A DNA stretch of 64,000 nt, taken from NCBI RefSeq assembly GCF_964340835.1, contig NZ_OZ204251.1; one strand, written 5' to 3'. The DNA is from Bombilactobacillus bombi. Lineage in GTDB: Bacteria > Bacillota > Bacilli > Lactobacillales > Lactobacillaceae. A program made the position numbers and the translations under genes. The notes below the pieces were generated by a model, which searched no databases, was not told where the DNA came from, and saw only the letters and a list, made by a program, of their open reading frames with translations. Below are positions 9,201 through 16,805 of the stretch, one piece after another (within the stretch, counting starts at the first letter, position 1; every line of letters starts with the position of its first letter).

Positions 9201-10548
9201 TACCGTTATGAGTATCACAAACAATTTGTAATTGTGCATCACCTTCTAATCTTAGTTTTGGATTGTTAGTTGTAAATGTAATTCCATAATTAAGACCATC
9301 TAAGTTACCTTCTCCACCTTGTCCATGAGGAAAAATATGCACTTTAGAACCATCTTTAAATTCAGCCGATCCTGTTAACTGTAATCCATTTCCATTATAC
9401 GTAGACCCCCAAAAATCACAATTAGATCCAAAAATAATTCTATCTTCTTGAAAAATTTGCTGATTTCCGCTAGTTTCTGTACGCCAAAGAAAATTGGGAT
9501 TTCCAGGTTCTCGATAAGAAAAAACCGAATTAGCCGTTACAGTGCCATCAATAGTTGCACCTGATGTTCCATTTTGCGTCCATGAAAATTGCGAACCTAT
9601 ATAATTAATGTTCTTATAAGTAACCCACGTATATCCCCCATTCAAACCACTTTCACGAGTTTTCGGATCATCATAATTAGTAGATACGCCAGTATTGCAA
9701 CTTATTATTCCAAAATAAGTTGTACCATAAGCAGCAGATATATTTTCCAAAGTCCAATCTTCTTTATAAGCTATATCAGCAGGACTAGCTCCTCCATTAC
9801 GTCCGATCAACGCCAAATTATTCCAGCCCATATTTAATCTAAATCCATTTCCATCAATATCAAATTTATCGTGTCTAATTCTTACATAATTATAATCTCC
9901 CCCACCAGCTCCATAATTACCATTACCAATTGTTCCGGGCTTAACTACGTTAATATAGTAATTTAAAGCAGTAGTATTATCAACATAATCCATATCAATA
10001 TCGTTTTCAAAGATAACTTTATGAATTTTAGAAATCGGCAAATAAGTTTGTGTGACATTCATCTGACCATATAGACTTCCTGCTTTAGCATAAGTTTTCC
10101 AGCCATCATGATTTGTATTATTCATGGTCCAACCAGAATGATAGTTATCTGATTGAGGTGCATCATTATAACAAGCAGGATCAAAAACAGCTTCTAAGAA
10201 ACCTTTTGCAGTATAAACCACTGCTATATAACCTCCAGAACCATCTTTGTACATATCTAAATTATGTTCTTGGGCATCATAATAAGGATTATCTGCGTCT
10301 TCAAGCTTATCACTTGCAGGTGGAAGAGGTTCTGAACCCGGACTAGGTATAGCGCTATTAGTTATATTCCCTGATGATTGAGATAATTGGGGAACTTGTG
10401 TAAATTGCAACACATTTGAAAGTGCTGATTGATTATTAGTGCTAGCTGCTTGAACAGTAGTAAAACTGCTAAAGTATATAAGGCCTAACACTGTACCTAA
10501 TATAAAAATTAATTGTGTGAACAACCATTTTTTTTGATAAATCTTCAT
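6244..10548 (-). CDS. Large secreted beta-helix adhesin-like protein with C-terminal WxL domain
   Basis: A 1434-residue exported protein. Residues 1-34 form a signal peptide (KK, hydrophobic run, cleavage near VQAAS). Residues about 150-640 look like the pectate-lyase-like adhesive beta-helix of lactic-acid-bacterial surface proteins, rich in Asn, Gly, Asp and short strands. Several beta-sandwich-like stretches follow (about 770-1250). The last 160 residues match the WxL cell-surface domain: FGTHKNYEI, then INTSNVDRKVSLDV, ending LEWTLTDSIN with the Trp-x-Leu signature. WxL domains bind peptidoglycan non-covalently; no LPxTG is present. The usual WxL-cluster partners (DUF916 proteins, short WxL proteins) are absent here. 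AGGAG precedes the ATG. A pollen- or mucus-binding role would be a guess. Confidence 0.85.
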   Translation of the reverse strand: MKIYQKKWLFTQLIFILGTVLGLIYFSSFTTVQAASTNNQSALSNVLQFTQVPQLSQSSGNITNSAIPSPGSEPLPPASDKLEDADNPYYDAQEHNLDMYKDGSGGYIAVVYTAKGFLEAVFDPACYNDAPQSDNYHSGWTMNNTNHDGWKTYAKAGSLYGQMNVTQTYLPISKIHKVIFENDIDMDYVDNTTALNYYINVVKPGTIGNGNYGAGGGDYNYVRIRHDKFDIDGNGFRLNMGWNNLALIGRNGGASPADIAYKEDWTLENISAAYGTTYFGIISCNTGVSTNYDDPKTRESGLNGGYTWVTYKNINYIGSQFSWTQNGTSGATIDGTVTANSVFSYREPGNPNFLWRTETSGNQQIFQEDRIIFGSNCDFWGSTYNGNGLQLTGSAEFKDGSKVHIFPHGQGGEGNLDGLNYGITFTTNNPKLRLEGDAQLQIVCDTHNGNDTIDSSGNYHPGPSRSEYNYTDYTSVTAGAFRMNSGLTPPDLSYKGIAGKAPAINIIIDGRVYNDMAPVRMDAGIANLSHGDFHILAKNLGNYTGANGLMQVVGNGMKIRVKQGGDFSIIIGDSNRTSTSPLSLLYGAGMDIAIDSPKSVILDKKQDPQCSNDYLVNGGNSTIKVYNSRVAASGVTPDAKGKQPVSIGMNGEEPLRVEALELPFSGNYIMLGNYLTDDSNIQAMKQGKYGALEPLKTIMAQMQTGAPGSLDQTAKEFDYIRLQDLPAPTLDNQFTDWSYLTPPATSTTDKLQRMVTGSYSGDEWEDDKETTPDKFIPEKPLIGVQVKRLKKGKQVGSTNDADYDFIDLGNTFNTDQADRKYNTTRPVSGVGDPLIGSITVPVTPNKVNTDGTIFDSSQNISTNLLGVKTDPKDPYNVNALAQQASGKDPGTMHSDGGGTPPVPRYIDPQDITWDDHKFTFDLQKVLDDYNDRIKQYNDTQTNPANKKSYLYLKSSDKIVTHAVTNFQQSYDKETKIISLMLGLGKIKPYYLLGEKINLPLNYMEGDATQINLTGHLTSKDSTGKYVDYPGIADQKINHTLDKKELNTQVDLPWQLDNITPKEGSYDFFISGSDDAKDSNNQGNVAQSVDKTTNKVNEKGLDFKYQVIPFPAYEGKQLIGKSTTPYDKSNKEHAPQGVQDVTTTFVPDANQELDGKIYISQADLDAGNGDLSANASTISQGATITATYKDGNRTITSGPKTFEFYDALDSNSQKEYSAADFWKGKTVFPAGTTFTIKYKINFHGSISAVTKADELHFKPNNNNDYHDVTLSTSNRNYFNVTGSVILSTPDVLDFGTHKNYEILKQDNNLYPDIIRNPYKRDRSPLRIINTSNVDRKVSLDVNLKYNGVINSNNPLDYLYYYTNGTSGQPLTAGDISIVNGKTLKKYQPNSQAYYDDISKTWNTSIGPRMKIPKNTYIKADKYNAKLEWTLTDSIN

Positions 10549-10603
10549 AATTATTGCTCCTAGTTCATTGGCAAAGTATTCAATCTCTTCTTGTCATATT
10601 AAT

Positions 10604-10792
10604 TTATATTAAAATCTCCAATGGTATATTAAGTTCATAATGTAATTTATGAATTTCACTGCGCGTAAATTCTGAATGGTTATTGATTTTACGATTAGTT
10701 GCTGATATTGAGCGATTAATTATTGAGGCTACTTGTGCCTGCGAAATATGATGTGCTTTGAGATATCCTAATAAATTATTTACTTCTTCCAT
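10604..10792 (-). CDS. Small HTH DNA-binding protein (Cro/CI-like)
   Basis: A 62-residue protein that is essentially one helix-turn-helix: SQAQVASIINRSISATNRKI resembles the Cro/C1 type (DUF739-like), with LHYELNIPLEILI closing the fold. It lies 55 bp upstream of the surface-protein gene on the same strand and could share its transcript or control it. AAGGGA lies about 11 nt before the ATG. No other phage genes are nearby, so a solitary regulator is likelier than a prophage remnant. Confidence 0.6.
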   Translation of the reverse strand: MEEVNNLLGYLKAHHISQAQVASIINRSISATNRKINNHSEFTRSEIHKLHYELNIPLEILI

Positions 10793-11274
10793 ACTTAAAA
10801 AAGTCCCTTCAAATTAGTTTATGTAACTATAAGTGAATAAAATCACCAGCAAATGATAATATTTACTTTTCATAAAAAAATCCAAGTGGCAATTTCAACA
10901 TCCTTTTGCAATATACCGCAAAAAAGGATGACTTTCAATGCTATTTTAACAATAATTATTTAATTATTAATATTTATGTATAGTTTTCCTAAGATATATA
11001 ACGTTTTATTAATTAAAATATCGATGCTTTTTTAATTGCTAATTCTCCCCAAAGATAGCGATTTATTAAAAATCCCAAAAATAAAAAATCCTAAGTTGAA
11101 ACTTACGCTTTTTAGCACAACTATCTTATTTTTAAATGTACAATCATTAACATTTTGGACTCATCCAAATGCTTGAGCTCTTTTTCCTAATAATTATTAA
11201 GTATGTTGAGTTTTTGCTCGTTGATAACTGGAAATAAAATACTCTTAAGTAGATGATTTAGAAATTTCACAAGC
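10793..11274. other. Long AT-rich intergenic region
   Basis: About 480 bases without a convincing gene. It must contain the minus-strand promoter for the small HTH gene or the surface protein. The only structure noted is a short inverted repeat (11092-11097 with 11100-11105) beside T-rich sequence. The minus strand has short open stretches around 11050-11180 with no start, ribosome site or family match. Confidence 0.4.
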
Positions 11275-11306
11275 AAAAAAGATTAGGATGTGTTTTCATC
11301 CTAATC
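11275..11306 (-). terminator. Terminator of the CMD-family gene
   Basis: A perfect 10-bp stem (11281-11290 with 11297-11306, 6-nt loop) is followed on the minus strand by six T. It ends the gene that finishes at 11320. Confidence 0.9.
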
Positions 11307-11319
11307 TCTTATGTTCCAA

Positions 11320-12015
11320 CTATTTTGAATTTTGTAGTGTTTGATACGCTTGTTGTATTAGTTGAACTGCATTAATTACTTGAGGAAATCCTATATAAGG
11401 TAACAATTGGATTGTTGACCAAACTAATTCACCAACATGATTACCAGCCTTAAGACTCCCAAGTGCATGAGCTTTAATTTGAAATTCTACATTTAAAGTT
11501 ATGAGTGCCATTAATTCATAGCGCTCACGTTCAGCAACAGAAAGTAGGATTCGACCATAAAAATCGTTAAAAAAATGTTCTGTTAAAGCTGTAGGAATAA
11601 ATTCACCTGCTTTATCTGGTAAATTCTTGAGTAAATCTTTAATTTCTGTGCCATATAATTTGGCCTGTATTTGAGCGCCATAGTTAGAATGAGCTTCAGC
11701 AGTTGGTCTTTGATAAATAATATGTTCCTTATCAAAACATTGTTGCAGACACTCTAACGCTTGTTGAACACGTAAAATACCTACAATTGGCGCCAATTGT
11801 AGAACTACTTCCACTATAATTTCTGGTTTAATTGCGGCATTCAAAGCCTTTTTTGTTAAAACTTCGATCTTCGTTGTTGTCCCTTGGGTTGTACAGGCAA
11901 TAATCGGTATCAATAATCGATCCGTCGTTAAATGTTGGGCGCAGTTTTCATCAACATCTTGAAGCCAGTTGGCAGTTAAGTTGTTCAATTCTATAATTAA
12001 TTCATTTTGTGTCAT
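11320..12015 (-). CDS. Carboxymuconolactone decarboxylase-like (AhpD-fold) protein
   Basis: About 231 residues containing two CMD-type helical repeats: a first around residues 35-100 (KKALNAAIKPEIIVEVVLQL then GILRVQQAL) and a second around 155-220. The Cys-x-x-Cys peroxidase pair of AhpD is missing, so simple alkylhydroperoxidase activity is doubtful. The ATG at 12015 is chosen because AGAGATGA lies 4-6 nt upstream; an ATG at 12024 has no room for a ribosome site. It is divergent from a LysR gene and near a flavodoxin, a common Firmicute grouping thought to be redox-responsive. Confidence 0.8.
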   Translation of the reverse strand: MTQNELIIELNNLTANWLQDVDENCAQHLTTDRLLIPIIACTTQGTTTKIEVLTKKALNAAIKPEIIVEVVLQLAPIVGILRVQQALECLQQCFDKEHIIYQRPTAEAHSNYGAQIQAKLYGTEIKDLLKNLPDKAGEFIPTALTEHFFNDFYGRILLSVAERERYELMALITLNVEFQIKAHALGSLKAGNHVGELVWSTIQLLPYIGFPQVINAVQLIQQAYQTLQNSK

Positions 12016-12114
12016 TAATATCATCTCTATATTTATCTTATATTGATAGCTATTTAATGTAAAATACTTATATTTAATCTATACTATGTTTAAAATGCAT
12101 GTAAGGAGCTAATA

Positions 12115-12993
12115 ATGGAATTACAAACACTCAAAAATTTTATTGTTATTGCTGAATCAGGGAATATTACTAAGGCTGCACAAGTTTTACATATTTCTCA
12201 ACCAGCATTATCTCGTCAACTAAGTGCATTAGAAGCTGAACTCGGGGTAACATTAGCTCAGCGTGGCAGTCGACATATTAGCCTTACTGCACATGGCACT
12301 TATCTTTTGCAACGCGCCCAAGAAATTGTCACAATGGCTGATAAAACCAAAAGTGACTTAACTAATCAACAAGTTATAAGTGGCGATTTATATATAGGTT
12401 GTGGTGAGACCCAAGCTTTAAAACCTGTAGCTCAAGCTCTTAAAGTCATGACTGTCCAGTATCCCCAGGTGCATATTCACTTATTTAGCGGTAGCGGCGA
12501 TGAATTACGTTATAAAATGAAATCTGGTTTTCTAGATTTTGCCCTATTGTTAGATCCTACTAATATGCAAGAGTATAATTTTATTGTTTTGCCTTATGTA
12601 GATACTTGGGGCATCTTAATGCATCCTACTAATCAGCTAGCAACACAGCAAGTCATTACGCCTAAAGATGTAGATGGCATCCCTGCCATCTTTCCGAGGC
12701 AGCCTTACACTTTTGGTCAATTAGAGAATTGGTTTGGACATGATATTGCTTCACAAAACATAATCGGTACTTATAATTTGTTATTTAACGCAGCAATGTT
12801 AGTTCAAGCAGATGTTGGCATAGTTTATTGTCTAGATCACCTCATCAATGCCATAGACATCCCTAACTTAGTTTTTCGCCCATTAGCACCGCAATTAACC
12901 ACCAAAATTAATTTTGTCTGGCGCAAAAACCGGCCGCTTTCTAGTGCTGCGGAAGTCTTTTTGAAAGTTTTACAAAAAATAATATCTGCTTAA
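12115..12993 (+). CDS. LysR-family transcriptional regulator
   Basis: A 292-residue LTTR. The N-terminal winged HTH shows MELQTLKNFIVIAESGN, then KAAQVLHISQPALSRQL. The C-terminal half is a periplasmic-binding-fold effector domain (from about residue 90, GDLYIGCGETQALKP). It is divergent from the CMD-like gene with about 100 bp between starts, the standard layout for an LTTR controlling its neighbour. AAGGAG lies 6 nt before the ATG. The effector is unknown. Confidence 0.92.
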   Translation: MELQTLKNFIVIAESGNITKAAQVLHISQPALSRQLSALEAELGVTLAQRGSRHISLTAHGTYLLQRAQEIVTMADKTKSDLTNQQVISGDLYIGCGETQALKPVAQALKVMTVQYPQVHIHLFSGSGDELRYKMKSGFLDFALLLDPTNMQEYNFIVLPYVDTWGILMHPTNQLATQQVITPKDVDGIPAIFPRQPYTFGQLENWFGHDIASQNIIGTYNLLFNAAMLVQADVGIVYCLDHLINAIDIPNLVFRPLAPQLTTKINFVWRKNRPLSSAAEVFLKVLQKIISA

Positions 12994-13055
12994 ATAATTA
13001 TCACGGATTTGTTATTAAAACGATAATTCTGGCTGAGTAGTAAATTTTCCATTAA

Positions 13056-13709
13056 TCAACGGTTAACTAAATTCAACCATTGACTAATTTGACTTGATGC
13101 CCGATTAACTTTGTTACCATCAATAACTAAAGAAGGAGCCATTTCATTATGAATACCTTGATTGTGCAAGAGTGCTTGGATTTGCTGCACACTGTCGCCA
13201 GCCCCATAACCACCTTGCGTCATAAAAGGAACAATCTTTTTATTATTCAATTGTGAACCATAACTTTTCAAAAACGCAGTCATGGGATGTGATAAAGTCA
13301 TTGCCCATACGGGATAGCCTAGGTAAACAGTTTGATATTGGTCCAAATTAGGCATCTGCATATTTAATGCTGGATAATGATGATTTAAGCGTTCATAATT
13401 CGCCCGATTTAGTGTTTGTTGATAGTTTTGGCTATAGGGCTTTTGTACGACAATCTCTAAACTATCAGCTGCCACCTGCATAGCAATCATGTGGGCCAAT
13501 AGCTCAGTACTCCTCGACCTTGAAAAATAAATAACAATTGCATTAGCAGTATCAGTCAAGACACAAGTTGGTTGACAATCAGCATTGGTATCCTGCCCAT
13601 CAGAGACACTGCCACGGCCATGTTGCCATACAGCATCATCTCGTTGCAGTTGGACAGCTTTGGCTGCATCAGCTTGTAAATCAAAGTTTATTTTTTCCAT
13701 TTCAGACAA
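13056..13709 (-). CDS. Flavodoxin-family protein
   Basis: About 217 residues. A poorly conserved N-terminal 60 residues precede a flavodoxin fold: VIYFSRSRSTELLA is the FMN phosphate loop, YLGYPVWAMTLSHPM contacts the flavin, and FMTQGGYGAGDS is the later loop. Such Flavodoxin_4 proteins are low-potential FMN electron carriers or quinone reductases. The start is taken as TTG 13709, because GAGGAG sits 9 nt upstream; the open frame extends to 13787 without a ribosome site. The neighbouring LysR and CMD-like genes suggest shared redox control. Confidence 0.85.
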   Translation of the reverse strand: MSEMEKINFDLQADAAKAVQLQRDDAVWQHGRGSVSDGQDTNADCQPTCVLTDTANAIVIYFSRSRSTELLAHMIAMQVAADSLEIVVQKPYSQNYQQTLNRANYERLNHHYPALNMQMPNLDQYQTVYLGYPVWAMTLSHPMTAFLKSYGSQLNNKKIVPFMTQGGYGAGDSVQQIQALLHNQGIHNEMAPSLVIDGNKVNRASSQISQWLNLVNR

Positions 13710-13882
13710 AATTATTATCTCCTCACTTTTTGATAAATTGATTATAAAGCCTAGAGTGTACTGTAATGCAAAATCAACCGTAAACAAAATGAATAACTAG
13801 TTAAAAGTTAGCCAGCCTAATATTATGAACATAGACAAAAAAGAATTTTATATTATTAGCGATAATAGTACTTAAACAATCT

Positions 13883-13915
13883 AAAAAAGCGTTGATATCT
13901 TTTTCTATCAACACT
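13883..13915 (-). terminator. Terminator of the DUF1828 gene pair
   Basis: The stem GTTGATA/TATCAAC (13891-13897 with 13906-13912, extended by flanking pairs) is followed on the minus strand by six T. Confidence 0.85.
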
Positions 13916-13940
13916 TCAAAATAGAGATTCTTTTATCAAA

Positions 13941-14726
13941 TTAAGCATTAATTAATTCAGTATTATTTTCCTGAACTTCTTCAAAACCTAAAACTGAAGC
14001 TGTCGTATCGCTTAACTCGTTCATTGCTGTAGCCACTAAAGAACCATTTAACTTTTTTTCTTTTGTATTATTAACCAATAAAATAAATTTAGCATTCCTA
14101 CTTCTAGCTGTTGCACGCACGTCAAAGTTAAATATTTTAGCCTGATTGATATCATTAGGCCGAGAAACTGTCTTAACTACCCTTTCTCCATCTTTACGGT
14201 TAGGAATGGCAAAATCAAAATGCGAAGACGCGCCAAATGGATTAGGTATTTCAAATGACGGAGTATATAATATATTATTTTTATTAAAAAATTCAGCGAT
14301 GATATCATTAAAAGAACTTACTACATTATGCTTACTTAGATAAAAAATATCATTAACCCGCATAACTGCTTGAAGCAAGCGTGTTTTTGCCATAGGAAAG
14401 TTTTCAATAGGTGTTTGCACACATAAAGTTCCCTTATCATTACTTATGCCAAAATCATCCAGAATTTCCCTAAAAATATGCCAGCCAGTTTTAAATTTTG
14501 GCGTTAAGTTAATTCCTAATTCTGTCAAATTATAAAGAGTGAACCCAAAATCTGAAACTTTGATTATATTTTTGTTGACAAAAGAAGCATATAAATTAAT
14601 ATTATCGTAATCATTATCAATAAAAGGAGTACTAATAGAAACATAATTTTCATCTAAATTTTGAAATTCAAGATCTTCTTTTATCCAATCCATATAAACA
14701 TTTCTTAACTTTTCAGCATTATCCAA
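13941..14726 (-). CDS. DUF1828/DUF1829-type protein of unknown function
   Basis: About 261 residues in two parts. The N-terminal half (about 10-100) has the DUF1828 look, with a VSDFGFTLYNLTELG core. The C-terminal half (about 140-240) looks like DUF1829, with SHFDFAIPNRKDG, then a VVKTVSRP strand and NFDVRAT. The FDF plus later lysine pattern is compatible with a degenerate nuclease-like fold, but that is weak. TTG 14726 is 8 nt after AAAGGAGG; ATG 14732 and GTG 14735 are too close to it. It forms a pair with the next gene upstream and shares a terminator with it. A defence or toxin-antitoxin role is only a hypothesis. Confidence 0.7.
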   Translation of the reverse strand: MDNAEKLRNVYMDWIKEDLEFQNLDENYVSISTPFIDNDYDNINLYASFVNKNIIKVSDFGFTLYNLTELGINLTPKFKTGWHIFREILDDFGISNDKGTLCVQTPIENFPMAKTRLLQAVMRVNDIFYLSKHNVVSSFNDIIAEFFNKNNILYTPSFEIPNPFGASSHFDFAIPNRKDGERVVKTVSRPNDINQAKIFNFDVRATARSRNAKFILLVNNTKEKKLNGSLVATAMNELSDTTASVLGFEEVQENNTELINA

Positions 14727-14754
14727 TATCATCACCTCCTTTGTTGTTCAGCAA

Positions 14755-15222
14755 TTATCTAATGTTAGTATAATCTATAAATTTTAGAAAAGTCTCTTTA
14801 ATACGTTTTAAATTTTTAAACTCTTCTATAGACCCAACTGCTATAACGTTTTTAACAGAATATTTATCTGGAACAGACATAAAATGGACATGTGAACCAT
14901 GAATGATTTTTTCGTTTTTCTTTCCTTGATTGTTCGTATGTCTTAAGTGATTGCCAAAATCAAATCTTATTAAGTGTATATTACTCTCAATATCTCTTAA
15001 TCCAATAGAAAAAATGGTTTCAACAGGTGTTGTATGAACATTTAATGCATAAAAAACACTATTACGATGATCATCTATTTGACATTTATATGTTTCATTA
15101 TCATATGTAATTGTGTTTACGATTTGATTGTAGACTTCATTGTATTCTAATAAGTAATGTGGATTTTTTTCATATGCTATTAATTTATATGCATCATCAA
15201 GAGTTAAATTACTAAGATTCAA
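14755..15222 (-). CDS. Uncharacterised partner of DUF1828 protein (DUF6978-like)
   Basis: A 155-residue protein with no signal peptide or membrane segment. Visible blocks are ISFDFGNHLRHTN-type text in the middle (LIRFDFGNHLRH), a basic NNQGKKNEKIIHG, and HVHFMSVPDKYS. From memory this matches the DUF6978 family, often found beside DUF1828 genes; I am unsure of the family number. The start is TTG 15222, about 10 nt after AGGAG. It ends 28 nt before the DUF1828 start, so the two are co-transcribed. Conserved histidines (GNHLRH, HGSHVH) could be catalytic. Confidence 0.65.
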   Translation of the reverse strand: MNLSNLTLDDAYKLIAYEKNPHYLLEYNEVYNQIVNTITYDNETYKCQIDDHRNSVFYALNVHTTPVETIFSIGLRDIESNIHLIRFDFGNHLRHTNNQGKKNEKIIHGSHVHFMSVPDKYSVKNVIAVGSIEEFKNLKRIKETFLKFIDYTNIR

Positions 15223-15339
15223 AATCGTAGTTCTCCTATAAATAAAGATTCAGCTATTAATCATTATTTTATACATTACTAGTTATATTTACAAACTCAA
15301 ATCTCTGAATGTCGCTGAACAATAAGTTTCATAAATATA

Positions 15340-15370
15340 AAAACAGCCTTATAACTTAATATAAGACTGC
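15340..15370 (-). terminator. Terminator of the metal ABC operon
   Basis: The stem CAGcCTTAT/ATAAGaCTG (15344-15352 with 15361-15369) is followed on the minus strand by a run of T. It ends the importer operon. Confidence 0.8.
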
Positions 15371-15381
15371 TTTTTGATGTA

Positions 15382-16173
15382 TTAATTTAAAATTTTACTA
15401 CTGCCCCAAGCTACTAAATAAATCAACGTTTCAATGGTGGTAATAAAAAATGTTACCGGCAAATTAGTCCAATATCCTAGTGCCAACCCTGACCAAGTAC
15501 CTATCAAAGCAAATATAATACTCCAAATAATCAGCGAATGCACTGTTTTCCCCCAAAACTGAGCCGCTGCGGCTGGTAAAGTCAAAAGGGCAAAAACTAA
15601 CAAAGCGCCCACAATTTGAGAAACAATACTAACACTTAAAGACATCATCATTAAAAAAATCAAATTAATCGTGCCACTAAAGCGAATCCCGCCTTGGGCC
15701 CCTACTGGATCAAAAAAATCAAATTTTAATTGGCGATACATTAAGACAATCACTATTAACTCAATGAAGGCAATCAAACTAATTTGAATCGCATCACCTC
15801 GGCTAATACCGACGATGCTGCCAAATAAAATATTAGTAGCATAAGAAGAACTAGCTTGAGAAATCGATAAAAATAAAACTCCCAATCCCATGAAAAAAGC
15901 CGAAATTAAGCTAATTACCGTACTTTTTAACGGCTTATTCTTATTAAAAGAACCAGCTACCAAAGCACTTAAAATTGTAAAAAGTAACATCCCATTTAAG
16001 GGTGTCCACCCCATCCACAAGCCAAAACTAGCTCCAGAAAAACCAATTTCTGACATCGTATGCGTTAAAAAAGACAAATGCCGAGCTGTAATAAAAACGC
16101 CAATCACGCCACATAAAATCGAAATAACTGTTGCGACAATTGCCGCATTTTGCATAAATTCATATTGCAGCAT
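15382..16173 (-). CDS. znuB: Metal ABC transporter permease
   Basis: A 263-residue integral membrane protein of the ABC-3 family (ZnuB/AdcB/MntB type) with about eight hydrophobic helices. It shows the GVFITARHLSFLTHTMSEIGFSG and LTLPAAAAQFW segments characteristic of the family. It forms the channel for the ATPase and binding protein encoded just upstream; its ATG overlaps the ATPase stop by one base (TAATG), so translation is coupled. Zinc is the likely metal from the Zur-like control site, with manganese as the alternative. Confidence 0.9.
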   Translation of the reverse strand: MLQYEFMQNAAIVATVISILCGVIGVFITARHLSFLTHTMSEIGFSGASFGLWMGWTPLNGMLLFTILSALVAGSFNKNKPLKSTVISLISAFFMGLGVLFLSISQASSSYATNILFGSIVGISRGDAIQISLIAFIELIVIVLMYRQLKFDFFDPVGAQGGIRFSGTINLIFLMMMSLSVSIVSQIVGALLVFALLTLPAAAAQFWGKTVHSLIIWSIIFALIGTWSGLALGYWTNLPVTFFITTIETLIYLVAWGSSKILN

Positions 16174-16805
16174 TATTGCCCCTCCTCGCCTAAGTGTAAA
16201 GTTTTGGTGCCATATTTTTCTAATAATTGCGGATCATGTGTAATAAAAATAATTGTTGTTCCTTGCTGATTCAATTCTTGGACCACATCCATTATCTCGT
16301 ATTTAGCTTGAACGTCTAAACTAGCTGTGGGTTCATCCAAGATTAATAATTGGGGTTGATTTACAATAGCTTGTGCCAAATAGACTCGTTGTTTTTCGCC
16401 ACCAGACATTTGCCCAATCCGCCAATCTTTTTTGGCAGTTAGATGCGTTTTGGATAAGGCTTGTTGAACTTGAGTTTTTTCAGTCGTTGTTAACCAGGGC
16501 CAAGGCTTTTGAATCAGTTTCAACTCTACAAAAGCTTGCGCAGACAAAGGAAAATCCGTTTCTAAATTGCGAAATTGGGGCACGTAACCAATCTGTTTGC
16601 TGGTTAAATAACGTTTCAGTTCACCACTAGTGAGCGCTAATTCTTCTAAAATAACTCGCAGTAAAGTGGTTTTACCCGAGCCGTTAGGACCCACAATGCA
16701 AAAGAAATCGCCACGATTGATAGAAAAATTCAATTTTTGAAAAACAACTTGTTGATCGAATTTGACCATTAGGTCATGAGCTTTAATTAAAGGGGTTGAC
16801 TTCAT
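16173..16805 (-). CDS. znuC: Metal ABC transporter ATP-binding protein
   Basis: About 210 residues with a complete ABC ATPase set: Walker A GPNGSGKTT, Q-loop in GYVPQF, signature MSGGEKQR, Walker B LLILDEPTASLD, and the switch histidine in IFITHD. ATG 16805 is chosen because GAGG lies 7 nt upstream and because it overlaps the binding-protein stop as ATGA; the frame extends upstream to 16853 inside the neighbouring gene. It energises the permease encoded downstream. Confidence 0.92.
   Translation of the reverse strand: MKSTPLIKAHDLMVKFDQQVVFQKLNFSINRGDFFCIVGPNGSGKTTLLRVILEELALTSGELKRYLTSKQIGYVPQFRNLETDFPLSAQAFVELKLIQKPWPWLTTTEKTQVQQALSKTHLTAKKDWRIGQMSGGEKQRVYLAQAIVNQPQLLILDEPTASLDVQAKYEIMDVVQELNQQGTTIIFITHDPQLLEKYGTKTLHLGEEGQ

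Noticed and set aside
6823..10346. Several open frames of 67-99 codons antisense to the surface-protein gene
   Set aside because: They lack ribosome sites and family features and mirror the codon pattern of the real gene.
10604..10792. Prophage repressor remnant
   Set aside because: The HTH is phage-like, but no integrase, att site or other phage gene is nearby.
11050..11180. Possible short peptide or transposase remnant on the minus strand
   Set aside because: No start, ribosome site or recognisable transposase motif; likely chance open frame in AT-rich DNA.
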